DNA of 42,341 nucleotides from an uncultured Clostridia bacterium (GTDB taxonomy: Bacteria > Bacillota > Clostridia > Christensenellales > Aristaeellaceae). Where the stretch lies: assembly GCA_947166385.1 (NCBI GenBank), contig CAMVEB010000033.1, forward strand, positions 1-42,341, given 5' to 3'. The notes beneath the pieces were generated by a model. That model did no database searches and was not told where the DNA came from. It saw only the letters and a program-made list of their open reading frames with translations. Position numbers and translations under genes: made by a program. Positions 29,719-38,720 of the stretch are shown in pieces. Positions within the stretch are counted from its first letter, which is position 1, and every line of letters begins with the position of its first letter.

Positions 29719-31377
29719 TTAGAATCCCTCCGGAAACTTTAATTTCACTTCATCATCGGAACCACTGAGATCCGCGACATCCTCCAACCACATATTTACA
29801 AAGCTTTCAACACGGGCATTTGAGAAAGAAACGAATCCATCTCTCAGATAGACGACCTCTTGCGCTGCGCCTTTCACTTTTCCCTCATTGTTCATTTCGA
29901 TCATCTCCGCCATACGTCGTATATCAGAAACAAAGTCAAGGACAATGACTTTTTCTTTTCCTTCAGACAGCCGGAGGCCACGGCCTAACTGTTGAACAAA
30001 TATCCGGCGAGAATGTGTCGCCCGCAGGAACACCAAAATATTAACGTCCGGGATATCGATGCCCTCATTCATAACGTCGACCGCGCAAACCGCCTGATAG
30101 GTTCCAGCCGCGAAGGCCAATAGTCTCCGCCGCCGTTCGGCTTTGTCAACTTTTGATAGTGCGGCGCAGGGAACGCCCGCTGCTGAAAGCATATCCGCGA
30201 ACCGATTACTGTGTTCAATTGAAGGCGAGAAAATCGCGATCCGTGGATTATCAACTTCCCGCATTGCGTCCTTGAGTTTTGATATTACAGCCTCATCGCG
30301 CTGCGGCAAAAACAGCCGTTTATTCAAATCACGAATAGATAGATTCTGCTCACTCATACTCTGCATATTGTCCCAGTCGACATTATCGCATAGTATTCTG
30401 TAATCAACCTTCGATAGATATCCCATTGCCATGCCGTCTACCAGCGACACCTTAGCAACCGGCTCTCCAAAGATTGTGGTCAGGCTCTGGCCGTCACCTC
30501 GCCATGGTGTTGCTGTCATTCCCACAAGGAATTTCGGCTGCAGATGTTCCAAGCATGTTCTGAATCCATGGGCGAGGGCGTGATGCGCTTCATCAACAAT
30601 TACCACATCAAACTGATCAGGCTCAATGCCCGGAAGATACCCATACAGGCTTTGGTATAAACCGAAAGATATCCCCTCGGTATTCCGGGGCGGGAGGCCG
30701 TCAAAAAATACTGACGTTGGTACTCCTTTGGTAATCTGTGGCCAGAACCCCTGCTCCAACTGGAGCGCGAGATCCGTCGCGTGGCACAGAACCAGTATCC
30801 TACGACAGCCCCGTTCCCACAGATGCCTCGCGATCGTGGCGGCGATCACTGTTTTACCAAGGCCTGTGGCGACAATATAAAATGCTCTTTTTTGACCGGC
30901 ATCATATGAAGAGATGACTTTGCCGACAATATCATCCTGATAAGGACGGAGTTTTCTGAAGGCGGCATGATCGTCCGGCATCTGATCAATGAGGCTCTTC
31001 AAAAACGTACCGTTCCAGAGCTTGAGAGTGTATCCCGTAGAGGCCAATTGCTGTTGACGCTGCACTGCGGTTCTTGTAAATTCGCCGTTTGTCGCTACAG
31101 CGGCAATATTGGTTTCATAGAAAGATAAAGCGTTTATGGCTTCGTTGATCGCCTGGGGTCCGATATAGCGGTCACCAGAAACCGCTTTCGATTGAACCAC
31201 CCATGCTCTGATCTGGTCACCTTCGGCGCGTGTCGCGAGGACATCTCCGCCTCTGTCTCCCGCGCCGCCAATCACAGTAATGTCTTTCCAACCAAGGTGC
31301 CCCATCATCCGAGCAATGGCACGCTCTAAGCCTTTCCAGTTATACCCATTTGCAATATCGTCTGTGTAAAAGTTCAT
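29719..31377 (-). CDS. Mrr-like nuclease - DEAD/DEAH helicase fusion
   Basis: A protein of 552 residues. Residues 15-125 resemble the Mrr endonuclease domain: AIARMMGHLGWKDITVIGGAGDRGGDVLA with aspartate 45 and VVQSKA with Q62-x-K64. A superfamily 2 helicase follows: Walker A ATGLGKT (170-176), VIVDEAHH (II, about 260-266), VGMTATPWRGDG (III), ADVMNEGIDIP-like VDVMNEGIDIPDVNI (V) and QQLGRGLRLSEGKEKVIVLDF (VI). It is the likely DNA-translocating effector nuclease of the operon, working with the GHKL ATPase. Its start overlaps the GHKL stop by four bases. Confidence 0.88.
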   Translation of the reverse strand: MNFYTDDIANGYNWKGLERAIARMMGHLGWKDITVIGGAGDRGGDVLATRAEGDQIRAWVVQSKAVSGDRYIGPQAINEAINALSFYETNIAAVATNGEFTRTAVQRQQQLASTGYTLKLWNGTFLKSLIDQMPDDHAAFRKLRPYQDDIVGKVISSYDAGQKRAFYIVATGLGKTVIAATIARHLWERGCRRILVLCHATDLALQLEQGFWPQITKGVPTSVFFDGLPPRNTEGISFGLYQSLYGYLPGIEPDQFDVVIVDEAHHALAHGFRTCLEHLQPKFLVGMTATPWRGDGQSLTTIFGEPVAKVSLVDGMAMGYLSKVDYRILCDNVDWDNMQSMSEQNLSIRDLNKRLFLPQRDEAVISKLKDAMREVDNPRIAIFSPSIEHSNRFADMLSAAGVPCAALSKVDKAERRRRLLAFAAGTYQAVCAVDVMNEGIDIPDVNILVFLRATHSRRIFVQQLGRGLRLSEGKEKVIVLDFVSDIRRMAEMIEMNNEGKVKGAAQEVVYLRDGFVSFSNARVESFVNMWLEDVADLSGSDDEVKLKFPEGF

Positions 31378-33746
31378 GATTCAAGTTCCTTAACAAGGAA
31401 GTCCACACTGAGGGACGCTCTTGTTAATTCTTCTTTCTGAACGCGCTGCCCATATCCGGTGACTATGCGCAGAGCGTCCTTGATAAAGGAGAGTATGCGA
31501 TCTTTCGCGGCTTCTCTTGCCCGCTGCGTCGCGTTATCATCAGTGAGACTGATGCTCAGATAAGGCGTGGAGAATGCTTTTCCATCAAAGAGCTCTTCAG
31601 GGAATCTTTCAACCAATCGGTACAGGGTTTTGGGCGGTACAAACTCGATAGCGTCAAAGCCTGCCGCTGTAGCGTTCTGGAAAGGCAGCAACAACGTGGG
31701 GTTGGCGTTTATGATATTAGCGACTGTTTCTTCAACTTCTCCTGCGGATTCATGTATACAAGCCACCACGTCAGCGGCACGGGGACGTAATGTCTGCATG
31801 AGTTTTTCTCTCATCAACTCAAAAACGCTGCTTGATCTGTCAACTAATGCCTGACGATCGATTCTGGAATCTCCCATAGACACACCGACAAGAGCGGAAT
31901 ACACGGAAACAATATCGGGAAGCGCGTCACGTGCTTTAAGACGCTCCGAGATATAAATCAGCAGAAGCATCTTTGGCGTGATGGGATATTGGGCCAGCAG
32001 AGGATGTGTGGGATCATAGATGAAATCACAATCTATCCCATCAGCGCTGAAGTGACAGGGCTTTCGCTCGCCATTTTGCTTAATCTCGCCCCTGGTCAAT
32101 TCGTACGCACGGATATTCAGAGAGCCAGATCTTCCGAAGGGATAATGACGGCCAGAGAGTTGCTGAACAGGAACAGACCGCTGCAGCAAATCATCCATGG
32201 TTGATGTTTCTGGAACAGCTGGCTGAGGAGTAGCTGTCCCAGTGGTTGTAGTCGCACCACTGCCTGTAGTGTTCCCAGTGTTTGATGAGGCACCGGTAGA
32301 ATTGCTGCCACCAAGATATGCTCCAATATCATCAGAAGGAGCCTCACCAGTATTTACATCTGTCGTTTCAGGCCCAGAGCCGTTCTTTTGATCCTCTTCC
32401 TGAGCAGCTTTCCACCATTTTGTATCATCAATATAGTCCCGGGTACCTTTTCTGAATTCAGCAGCGTATCTCTTTGCGAGATCGTTCGGCGCGAACAAAC
32501 ATTTTGTTCCTTTATCAACACGCCTATATGCGTTTACAAGAAGGCATAACGGGGAAGTGTTATCATCATCAAATCCCATAGCCCTGCGTGACCTGGGCAG
32601 GAAAGGCCCTACGCCACATATGGCTTCGCGGGTCTGGTCCCATGAAGTGTCGGCACGATCAAAATCATTCTTTTGGTATGTGGGAACTAAGTAATCGACA
32701 TGGAGTTCACCAACAATTCTGCCACCGATAGAAGTACCGAGTTCGACTGGATATTGCAGTTCTTTCTGCAGTGTCAGAGGATTCTCATACTGGAAGAAAG
32801 TCTTGTCAGAAATCAGTATTTTTCTACCATTGCGAATGAAGTCGATTCCAAAATCGTTCGGATCAGCATATCTCTGGATACCTAACCAACCTGTCAATCG
32901 CTTTTCTCTTTCGACGATGTGAGTAGGGAAAGGTTCTCCTGCCTGCATCGCGGTATAGTATTCTTCAGCTTCATCCGGACGCAGATAGCAATTACGGCTC
33001 ATATCAAACAGAGCGGAACCAAAGCTACGGTCAATGTTGATCCGGGCTGCAACGTTTTGATGGTTATAGCGTACATATCGGGATTCAGACCATACGCAAT
33101 AATTTCTCACTCTTAACTGTTTTGCTTTTACCGTGATTGTAATGTCATGCTCGCTGAGAAGTGGCGAGTACACCCTTTCCAGACGTTGCCGAATTTCAGA
33201 TTCTTTGTTAGCAAGCTCATTGAGAATGCCTGTCTTGAGCTTGGAAATAGTGATCTTTGTTCCGCTTTCTTCCGGGTTGGTCTTTGGTTTACGAACGATC
33301 GGCGCTTCAAACTTCTTGGAATCGATCAATTTCTGAAAATCGATTTTCACGCCTACCCAGTTAGCGTCTCCACTTCTGGTGGACAGAATCGTGGTTTCTT
33401 CCCCTAACCGTGCTGTCGCGATATTAAATCCCATTCCAAACAATCCCAAACTGTCAATGGGATTATTACTGGTATATCCCGCGCTAACAGCTTTCTGCAA
33501 TTGATCAATAGACATACCTGTGGCGTTATCGCTGATTTCAATCATTCTTTCGTTTGCGCCAACAGAATCCGATGACCAAGTTACGGTTATTTTGTTATCT
33601 CTTTCCTCCAGCGAACTATTGGACAGAAAGGCGTCAATGGAGTTATCAACCAGTTCCGCGATACATTGCCATGTTTGAAAAGGAATCTCGCCCAGCATGC
33701 GTAGAACACGCGGTTTTGGGGTGATGTCAAGAGTATTAAGGCTCAT
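31374..33746 (-). CDS. GHKL (MORC/MutL-like) ATPase of a restriction system
   Basis: A protein of 790 residues. The Bergerat ATP site is clear at the N-terminus: CIAELVDNSIDAF (E31, N35), IEISDNATGM (D73, G77) and DSLGLFGMGFNIATARLG (about 99-116). A serine- and threonine-rich linker (about residues 465-510) separates it from a mostly helical C-terminal half. MutL/MORC-type ATPases in restriction-modification loci have been described in comparative work (Iyer, Abhiman and Aravind, 2008). They are thought to act as DNA clamps or switches for the partner helicase-nuclease. It overlaps both neighbours by four bases, so the three form one translational unit. Confidence 0.85.
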   Translation of the reverse strand: MSLNTLDITPKPRVLRMLGEIPFQTWQCIAELVDNSIDAFLSNSSLEERDNKITVTWSSDSVGANERMIEISDNATGMSIDQLQKAVSAGYTSNNPIDSLGLFGMGFNIATARLGEETTILSTRSGDANWVGVKIDFQKLIDSKKFEAPIVRKPKTNPEESGTKITISKLKTGILNELANKESEIRQRLERVYSPLLSEHDITITVKAKQLRVRNYCVWSESRYVRYNHQNVAARINIDRSFGSALFDMSRNCYLRPDEAEEYYTAMQAGEPFPTHIVEREKRLTGWLGIQRYADPNDFGIDFIRNGRKILISDKTFFQYENPLTLQKELQYPVELGTSIGGRIVGELHVDYLVPTYQKNDFDRADTSWDQTREAICGVGPFLPRSRRAMGFDDDNTSPLCLLVNAYRRVDKGTKCLFAPNDLAKRYAAEFRKGTRDYIDDTKWWKAAQEEDQKNGSGPETTDVNTGEAPSDDIGAYLGGSNSTGASSNTGNTTGSGATTTTGTATPQPAVPETSTMDDLLQRSVPVQQLSGRHYPFGRSGSLNIRAYELTRGEIKQNGERKPCHFSADGIDCDFIYDPTHPLLAQYPITPKMLLLIYISERLKARDALPDIVSVYSALVGVSMGDSRIDRQALVDRSSSVFELMREKLMQTLRPRAADVVACIHESAGEVEETVANIINANPTLLLPFQNATAAGFDAIEFVPPKTLYRLVERFPEELFDGKAFSTPYLSISLTDDNATQRAREAAKDRILSFIKDALRIVTGYGQRVQKEELTRASLSVDFLVKELES

Positions 33747-34732
33747 TTCTCCGATCCTCCAATCTTGTTCAGATAGTTCGCCACGGTTTGGGCAACCTGA
33801 TATGCCAGAACCGGCGGCACAGCGTTTCCGATTTGTGAGATATTCACTGTCTTTGAAAACTTAAACATAAAATCATCCGGGAAAGTCTGAATGCGAGCGC
33901 ACTCTCGAACAGTCAGACGACGATCCAGAGAATAATGGAACTGAACTCTCGACTTGGGGTTGGCCCTAATCGTATAGGCAGGCTTGTCTTTCTCATTGCT
34001 TTCGTCGCCCTGACCGTTCCCCCGCTTAGCTTTTGACGCCGCGAAATAGTCACCCTGGTTGGGAACAACATCATTATCCGTCACATCAACCAGATCACCG
34101 ATTGCCCATTCAATGCTGCGATAGTGATCCGCGAATTTTGCTTCTGGCTTTTCCGGGAAACCGTGGGTATCAAAGATATCCTTACGGACACAAACAATAA
34201 TCAGCCGAGTTCTTCTTTGAGGCACACCATACTCAGGTGCAAACATTTTCCATACTTCTACTTGGTATCCGGCATCGATCAGGTCTTTTTCAATAACCTT
34301 GAGGACTTCACCCTGCTGCATTCTCTCAAGGTTGATGACATTCTCTCCGACGACGATTTTCGGTCGGTGAGCGTTCATGTACTCAATCATTGTTTTATAC
34401 AGTTTCCCTCGTTCAGAGTCTAATCCACCAAGGGGGCCGCACGATGAAAACTCCTGGCAGGGAAAACCGCCAATCAGGATATCCGCTTCCGGCATATCCT
34501 TCGCGATTGCTTTTGAAAGGTCTTTTACCTCGGCATGGTCTTTTCCAAAGTAATCATTGTAGGTTTCAACACATCTTGGTTCGAAGTCATAGGCTTTGAT
34601 AATGTTAAAGGGTAATTTTTTGTACCTCTCGTCGTGGTAATTGAAACCGCCACGGAAGCCCAAATCCAAACCGCCACATCCGCAGAAATATGACACTACG
34701 GAATAGGTCTGTTTTTCCTTGTTCGCAGCCAT
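33743..34732 (-). CDS. DNA (cytosine-5) methyltransferase, Dcm family
   Basis: A protein of 329 residues from the ATG at 34732; in-frame GTG and TTG codons just upstream are possible starts but fit the AAAGGA site less well. Motif I SYFCGCGGLDLGF, motif IV ILIGGFPCQEFSS with the catalytic cysteine, motif VI VGENV, motif VIII PQRRTRLIIV, motif IX-like DRRLTVRECARIQTFPDDF and motif X ISQIGNAVPP are present in order. It would protect host DNA from the helicase-nuclease encoded downstream. The target sequence cannot be told from the protein. Confidence 0.93.
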   Translation of the reverse strand: MAANKEKQTYSVVSYFCGCGGLDLGFRGGFNYHDERYKKLPFNIIKAYDFEPRCVETYNDYFGKDHAEVKDLSKAIAKDMPEADILIGGFPCQEFSSCGPLGGLDSERGKLYKTMIEYMNAHRPKIVVGENVINLERMQQGEVLKVIEKDLIDAGYQVEVWKMFAPEYGVPQRRTRLIIVCVRKDIFDTHGFPEKPEAKFADHYRSIEWAIGDLVDVTDNDVVPNQGDYFAASKAKRGNGQGDESNEKDKPAYTIRANPKSRVQFHYSLDRRLTVRECARIQTFPDDFMFKFSKTVNISQIGNAVPPVLAYQVAQTVANYLNKIGGSEK

Positions 34733-34761
34733 GTTCAACACCGTCCTTTCACTAAATATTA

Positions 34762-34956
34762 TTACTCAGTTATCTCAGCGCTTTTTCCACTTTCTATCCA
34801 AGCGTCGATCTCTGAGATTTTGAACTTGTACTGTTTCCCGATCCGATAATAGGGGATCTGTTCTTTCTTGATGTAGTTGCGGATTGTATCCTTGCTTATT
34901 CCCATGTGGTCAGCGATTTCTTCCAAACCGACCCATTTCTCGATTTCACGTTCCAT
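34762..34956 (-). CDS. Small HTH protein (excisionase/MerR-like), possible controller
   Basis: A protein of 64 residues: MEREIEKWVGLEEIADHMG, then ISKDTIRNYIKKEQIPYYRIGKQYKFKISEIDAWI. This is the excisionase-type winged helix (HTH_17), with the R-x-G-x-x-x-K-F pattern of the wing. It lies between the NACHT gene and the methylase, at a place where controller proteins of restriction systems occur. The ATG at 34956 follows GAGGTGCTGATATG. An excisionase role is less likely because the attachment site is 3.8 kb away and no integrase is near. Confidence 0.8.
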   Translation of the reverse strand: MEREIEKWVGLEEIADHMGISKDTIRNYIKKEQIPYYRIGKQYKFKISEIDAWIESGKSAEITE

Positions 34957-34970
34957 ATCAGCACCTCCCC

Positions 34971-37442
34971 TCAGCTAAAACGGTCAAAGAAATTATGCCC
35001 TGTTGGTTTCTGCTTATCAAGTAGATTTTTCAAGCATTCGCGGGCCGCTTTATACTCCCGTTTCAGACAAAAGCCATCATCCTCTAAAGCTGCCAGGGTT
35101 TCTTTGTACAGGTATTTTTTCTCTCGGAGGTTTGCAATATCAATTTCATATAACCATCCTACCTCGTCAGGCTTGCCATATTCCTCTTCATATTCATAGT
35201 CAATTTCATCAACGTCCATTAATACTTCACTGCCGTCATCATAGACATATGCGTATCTTGACCTTATGAAAGCATCTTCTCTGGGAAGCGAATCACAATC
35301 ATACTCGATATCAAAATAATTGTTTCGAATAAACTCATAGATAAATGAAGATGGTGAAATTTCAGGGATAGCGTCCGTATCGCCGGATATGAATTCGATC
35401 TGCGGATACATGGTCTCCAGGAAAGTCCAGTAGTCATCTCCTGAATCACATTCCTGGAACAGCTTCTGCAGATACGGAATAAACACGTACTCCTCGATTT
35501 TGGGCTGTATCATATCATAGAGCATAGAGAATGTCTTGTCGGCATAATTCCGGGATCTCATGTTATCAAAGAATTCTCCGACGCCTTCCAATGTTCGATC
35601 CTTTTGCTTTGAGAAGTATACAGCGCAGAAATATTCCTGAAATGATCTGTGAGTAAAATGATACTTTCCGCTTTCAAAGTACATAAGGCAAAGGTTATCA
35701 CACAGATCATCCCTGAATGCCTTGGCGTCTATTGACAGTTCCGGATGCTTTCCGTGCATGGAAAGGCTGTTAAAGTAGTTCGTAAACTCGTGATCGTAAA
35801 AATCGTATTTTTCATCATAATATGTTCTGGCACAAAATTCAGCGAACCAGTCTGCGAAATCATCTGCTGTCAGGCCTGTCTGAGACGACCGCTTCAAACC
35901 CTTTAGCGCATCATGACTCTGAGACAGTGCCTTATATGCATCCCGATAAAACAGATGCATCTTTGACTGGACATCCCGGAACAATTCATATGTCATATAC
36001 ATTATTGTCAGCAGTAATGGATTCTCGGCAAACTGATGATGTGTATCAAATAATGTTGTATCAAGCCGTTCACGGAACTCTTCTTTGATAGCATAATCGT
36101 CCGCGCTGCATTCCAGCTTATCCACGAGCGCAAGTGCCTGCGGCTTGGTGAACGGTCGTATTTGCAGAATCGTGAAACGAGAATAGGTAGAATAAGTGCG
36201 ATGAGGACGAGATGAAACCACATACTGGTTATTCGGGAAGAGGTCTGTGAATTCTTCCAATTTCTTTTCAAATGCGTCAGCATACTTAGTGTTGATCTCA
36301 TCAAGACCATCCAGTAAGATCAGGCACTTCCCGTTTTCCAATAAAGACCGTAAATGAGAACGCGAAATACCAGTGCCTAAATTATGAATCTTTCCATAGA
36401 CATAATCAAACAGCGAATCACAGCTTAGATCAAAGTCTTTCAGAACAACAAACAACGGCACTATCCCGTCTTCGGGATACCTCTCGACAGCATCAAGCAT
36501 AAGGTGCCGGATCATCATGGATTTTCCAATACCACCAGTGCCTACGATAATCACAAAGTTCGAGCAGGCGGCCAGATCTTTTGCTGTAGCGTCTGGAATG
36601 TATTCCAGAGTATACGCATTCCGAAAGCGGCTCTGAACGGGCACTTTTCTGATGATATCATTGCAAACATATATGTTGTACAAGGGTGTCATCTGGTATG
36701 GATTCAGAAGTGTTCTTACAGAACCGTTTTTCTCTCGAAGCTTGGTCAGATACTTTTCGATAGCTTCTTCACTGAAATCAGTAGTCGCCTCCGATTCATC
36801 ATCAGATTCTTCCATATCGTCAGATATGTCATAACCCGGTAAGCTAAGGCGAAATCTGTCTACGTAGGCACGATCAATCTTTTTTGCGCACTGCTTTCCA
36901 ACCGTGTTTACTACTGCAGCGACCACATAGATCAACAAGCCTGCCAGTAGTTCCGGCAAACAGATTTTATGCTGAGACAGGAGAGCGCTTTTGCTTTGAC
37001 CCACATAGGTCTGGAAGCTTTCAGCCTTTTCAGTGTTTATCACCGTATCAGACGCAATAATATCAAAGAGCGCAGGGACACACAGATCCTTGCGATCAGG
37101 ATCAAGGAGACGAAAAACGTCTTCTTTTATTTTTTGTGCTACTACATGGCGATCAGCGGTTAACGCCGCATTGACAACGTCGCTTAGCCTGTTTGTTCCA
37201 TAGCCACTCTCAAACTCGGAGTAGTCCGTTCTCATCTTCTGACCGACTCGACGTGATTGCCCGTTCGACAGGTTCTGCTCACAGCTAAGCAGGCGAGAAA
37301 CAGCAGTTCCCTCGCTCGTTCCATACTCACAGGCAGGATCAATAGTCTTCGTCAACGCGCCTACAAGCTCAACGTCGGAAACGGTCTTGATTTTGCACTC
37401 CCTCAAGACCCGGCCCAAGGTTCCAAAGCACAGTCTCAGCAT
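34971..37442 (-). CDS. bNACHT-type NTPase defence protein
   Basis: A protein of 823 residues. The central NACHT domain shows Walker A VGTGGIGKS (about 300-308), Walker B LILLDGLDEI (374-383), NNQYVVSSRPHRTYS, PFTKPQALALVDKL and the winged helix-like ENPLLLTIMYMTYELFRD. YHFTHRSFQEYFCAVYF follows. NACHT proteins in bacteria sense phage proteins or nucleic acids and trigger abortive infection. The N-terminal 230 residues are not recognised and contain a hydrophobic stretch (CLPELLAGLLIYVVAAVVN, about 161-179) that may be a membrane helix. The C-terminal part is rich in acidic and aromatic residues. AAAGGGGAACCT precedes the ATG at 37442. It is the promoter-proximal gene of the island. Confidence 0.85.
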   Translation of the reverse strand: MLRLCFGTLGRVLRECKIKTVSDVELVGALTKTIDPACEYGTSEGTAVSRLLSCEQNLSNGQSRRVGQKMRTDYSEFESGYGTNRLSDVVNAALTADRHVVAQKIKEDVFRLLDPDRKDLCVPALFDIIASDTVINTEKAESFQTYVGQSKSALLSQHKICLPELLAGLLIYVVAAVVNTVGKQCAKKIDRAYVDRFRLSLPGYDISDDMEESDDESEATTDFSEEAIEKYLTKLREKNGSVRTLLNPYQMTPLYNIYVCNDIIRKVPVQSRFRNAYTLEYIPDATAKDLAACSNFVIIVGTGGIGKSMMIRHLMLDAVERYPEDGIVPLFVVLKDFDLSCDSLFDYVYGKIHNLGTGISRSHLRSLLENGKCLILLDGLDEINTKYADAFEKKLEEFTDLFPNNQYVVSSRPHRTYSTYSRFTILQIRPFTKPQALALVDKLECSADDYAIKEEFRERLDTTLFDTHHQFAENPLLLTIMYMTYELFRDVQSKMHLFYRDAYKALSQSHDALKGLKRSSQTGLTADDFADWFAEFCARTYYDEKYDFYDHEFTNYFNSLSMHGKHPELSIDAKAFRDDLCDNLCLMYFESGKYHFTHRSFQEYFCAVYFSKQKDRTLEGVGEFFDNMRSRNYADKTFSMLYDMIQPKIEEYVFIPYLQKLFQECDSGDDYWTFLETMYPQIEFISGDTDAIPEISPSSFIYEFIRNNYFDIEYDCDSLPREDAFIRSRYAYVYDDGSEVLMDVDEIDYEYEEEYGKPDEVGWLYEIDIANLREKKYLYKETLAALEDDGFCLKREYKAARECLKNLLDKQKPTGHNFFDRFS

Positions 37443-37500
37443 AGGTTCCCCTTTATGTAATCAATACGCAAGTCAATGTAATTGATAAACAACCGCTATG
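37443..37500 (-). promoter_or_regulatory. Presumed promoter region of the defence island
   Basis: AT-rich upstream stretch of the NACHT gene. On the minus strand TTGTTT and TTGACT lie within 30 bases of GTATTGAT and ACATAAAG. An inverted repeat ATCAAT / ATTGAT brackets it. No single -35/-10 pair stands out; the repeat could be bound by the small HTH protein. Confidence 0.3.
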
Positions 37501-37639
37501 AATGTGCGGCGCAATCACGACCTGCGTTACCATGAACACGGAATCACGGCGGGCGAACAAATCCTACAGGTTAGGATCGTTTCCCACCAATTCCTATTAT
37601 ATCCGCTTTCGGTTTGCTCTACAAGGGCCGAATGTGAAA

Positions 37640-37894
37640 GTTGGATGAAAATGTCCGGGCGTGACAAGAAACCGCCCCGGATGTCGCGACGCCCACCTGG
37701 TCAGTCGACGGGCCAGGTGCGGTAATCGCCCCGCGCTCCGGAACTTATTACCCTCAGGAAGCCAGCAACTGCGATATTGCTGGTCGCCGTGCCCAAGGGG
37801 AAGCGGAGTAGTCCGCTTACGGTGACCACCATGAGAGAACTGGCTCGGTCCATAGGTTGTCTCCGCTTCTCGCAAGAGAAAGGAGTCAACCTAA
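37640..37894 (+). ncRNA. Highly structured leader or non-coding RNA of unknown class
   Basis: No gene in this stretch, but many well-paired helices follow each other: CACCTGG / CCAGGTG (37690-37718), GGTAAT / ATTACC (about 37721-37752), CCAGCAA / TTGCTGG (about 37762-37783), GGTCGCCGT / ACGGTGACC enclosing GCGGA-GTAG-TCCGC (37782-37827), and a final AGGTTG-CTCC-TTCTC-GCAA-GAGAA-GGAG-CAACCT (37854-37892) that hides the GGAG ribosome binding site of the next gene. I do not recognise a riboswitch class. The outline is also like IscB-type omega RNA, but no IscB follows. Confidence 0.55.
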
Positions 37895-38506
37895 ATGACA
37901 AACGTTGTCTGTAACCCGTCAACCCAACGACCCGATCCCCGGTATCCCTACAAGACAGAGTGGAGCGACACCGGCGAGATCGTCTACCACGTCCCCGTTA
38001 TTGCTGATTCCGCAGACGCGCTAATCACATTGAACGCGAAAGAAAACGGCGGCCTGCGGTTCATCAGCATCGGCGGTGGAAAGCCTGAACCCGTTGTGTT
38101 CATCAAAACCACGGATGCGGCCTTCGCCTACAATCAGCGGGCCTACCTGAACACCCAGCACACCACGGAAAGGCGGTACGCGCAGCGTCATGACTTTTTC
38201 GAGGGAGTGCAGGAGAACGAGGAAGGCGAAACCATCAGCCGGGACGAGAATCCGATTCTGGAATGCTCGGAGACCGGGTATGAGGAAACCGAAGTGAACG
38301 ACCTGCGCGACCGGATGGTCGAGTATGTCAACAAGCGGTTCCCGAAAAACCCGATGTATGGCAAAGTGCTGGAGCAGTACCTGAAAAATGGGTACGGCAC
38401 CCGTAAGATTGGTGAGGAGCTCGGCATCAAGGAACGAGCCGCACGGTTCTTCCTGGACCAGGCCAAGCCGATCGCGGCAGAGTATTACAACAGATTCGGA
38501 CGGTAA
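37895..38506 (+). CDS. Phage protein with C-terminal HTH, function unknown
   Basis: A protein of 203 residues starting MTNVVCNPSTQRPDPRYPYK at the ATG at 37895; AAAGGAG lies nine bases ahead but inside a hairpin. The middle is strand-rich (GLRFISIGGGKPEPVVFIKT, then YNQRAYLNTQHTTERRYAQRHDFFEG). The C-terminal 55 residues (YVNKRFPKNPMYGKVLEQYLKNGYGTRKIGEELGIKERAARFFLDQAK) look like a sigma-region-4 type helix-turn-helix. A DNA-binding regulator is likely. The structured leader suggests translational control. It is the outermost phage gene at this end, ending in a good terminator. Confidence 0.65.
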   Translation: MTNVVCNPSTQRPDPRYPYKTEWSDTGEIVYHVPVIADSADALITLNAKENGGLRFISIGGGKPEPVVFIKTTDAAFAYNQRAYLNTQHTTERRYAQRHDFFEGVQENEEGETISRDENPILECSETGYEETEVNDLRDRMVEYVNKRFPKNPMYGKVLEQYLKNGYGTRKIGEELGIKERAARFFLDQAKPIAAEYYNRFGR

Positions 38507-38513
38507 AAGCAGC

Positions 38514-38545
38514 GGCACCAGAGTAAAATCTGGTGCCCATTTTTG
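38514..38545 (+). terminator. Terminator of the 203-residue HTH gene
   Basis: GGCACCAGA / TCTGGTGCC perfect nine-pair stem with loop GTAAAA, followed by CATTTTTG. Confidence 0.85.
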
Positions 38546-38612
38546 TGTACGGCTGGCGTTGTGTACGGCTGTGTACGGCACTTGTGTACGGCGTACACAG
38601 AGGGGTACACAA
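38545..38612. repeat. GTGTACGGC direct repeats near the attachment site
   Basis: Four copies of GTGTACGGC (38545, 38561, 38571, 38584) and inverted GTACAC copies (38593, 38605) in 68 bases. About 110 bases separate them from the tRNA-derived core. They are candidates for arm-type integrase sites or for operator sites. The rest of 38613-38720 shows nothing recognisable. Confidence 0.55.
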
Positions 38613-38720
38613 GCCGTTTTGAGTAACTCGTCTGAAGGTTGGCGAAACGCTGAATCCGTTGATTTCAAAGAGCCGGACGCCTGTTTCACCGTACTCAACG
38701 GTTTGTAATTCCTACCATGG

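Noticed and set aside
34762..34956. Phage excisionase
   Set aside because: The fold would fit, but the gene is embedded in the defence operon, far from the attachment site and without an integrase next to it. A controller role fits the context better.
37640..37894. IscB omega RNA (HEARO) element
   Set aside because: The following protein lacks RuvC and HNH motifs of IscB, and I could not align the sequence to an omega RNA I remember. Kept as an unassigned structured RNA.
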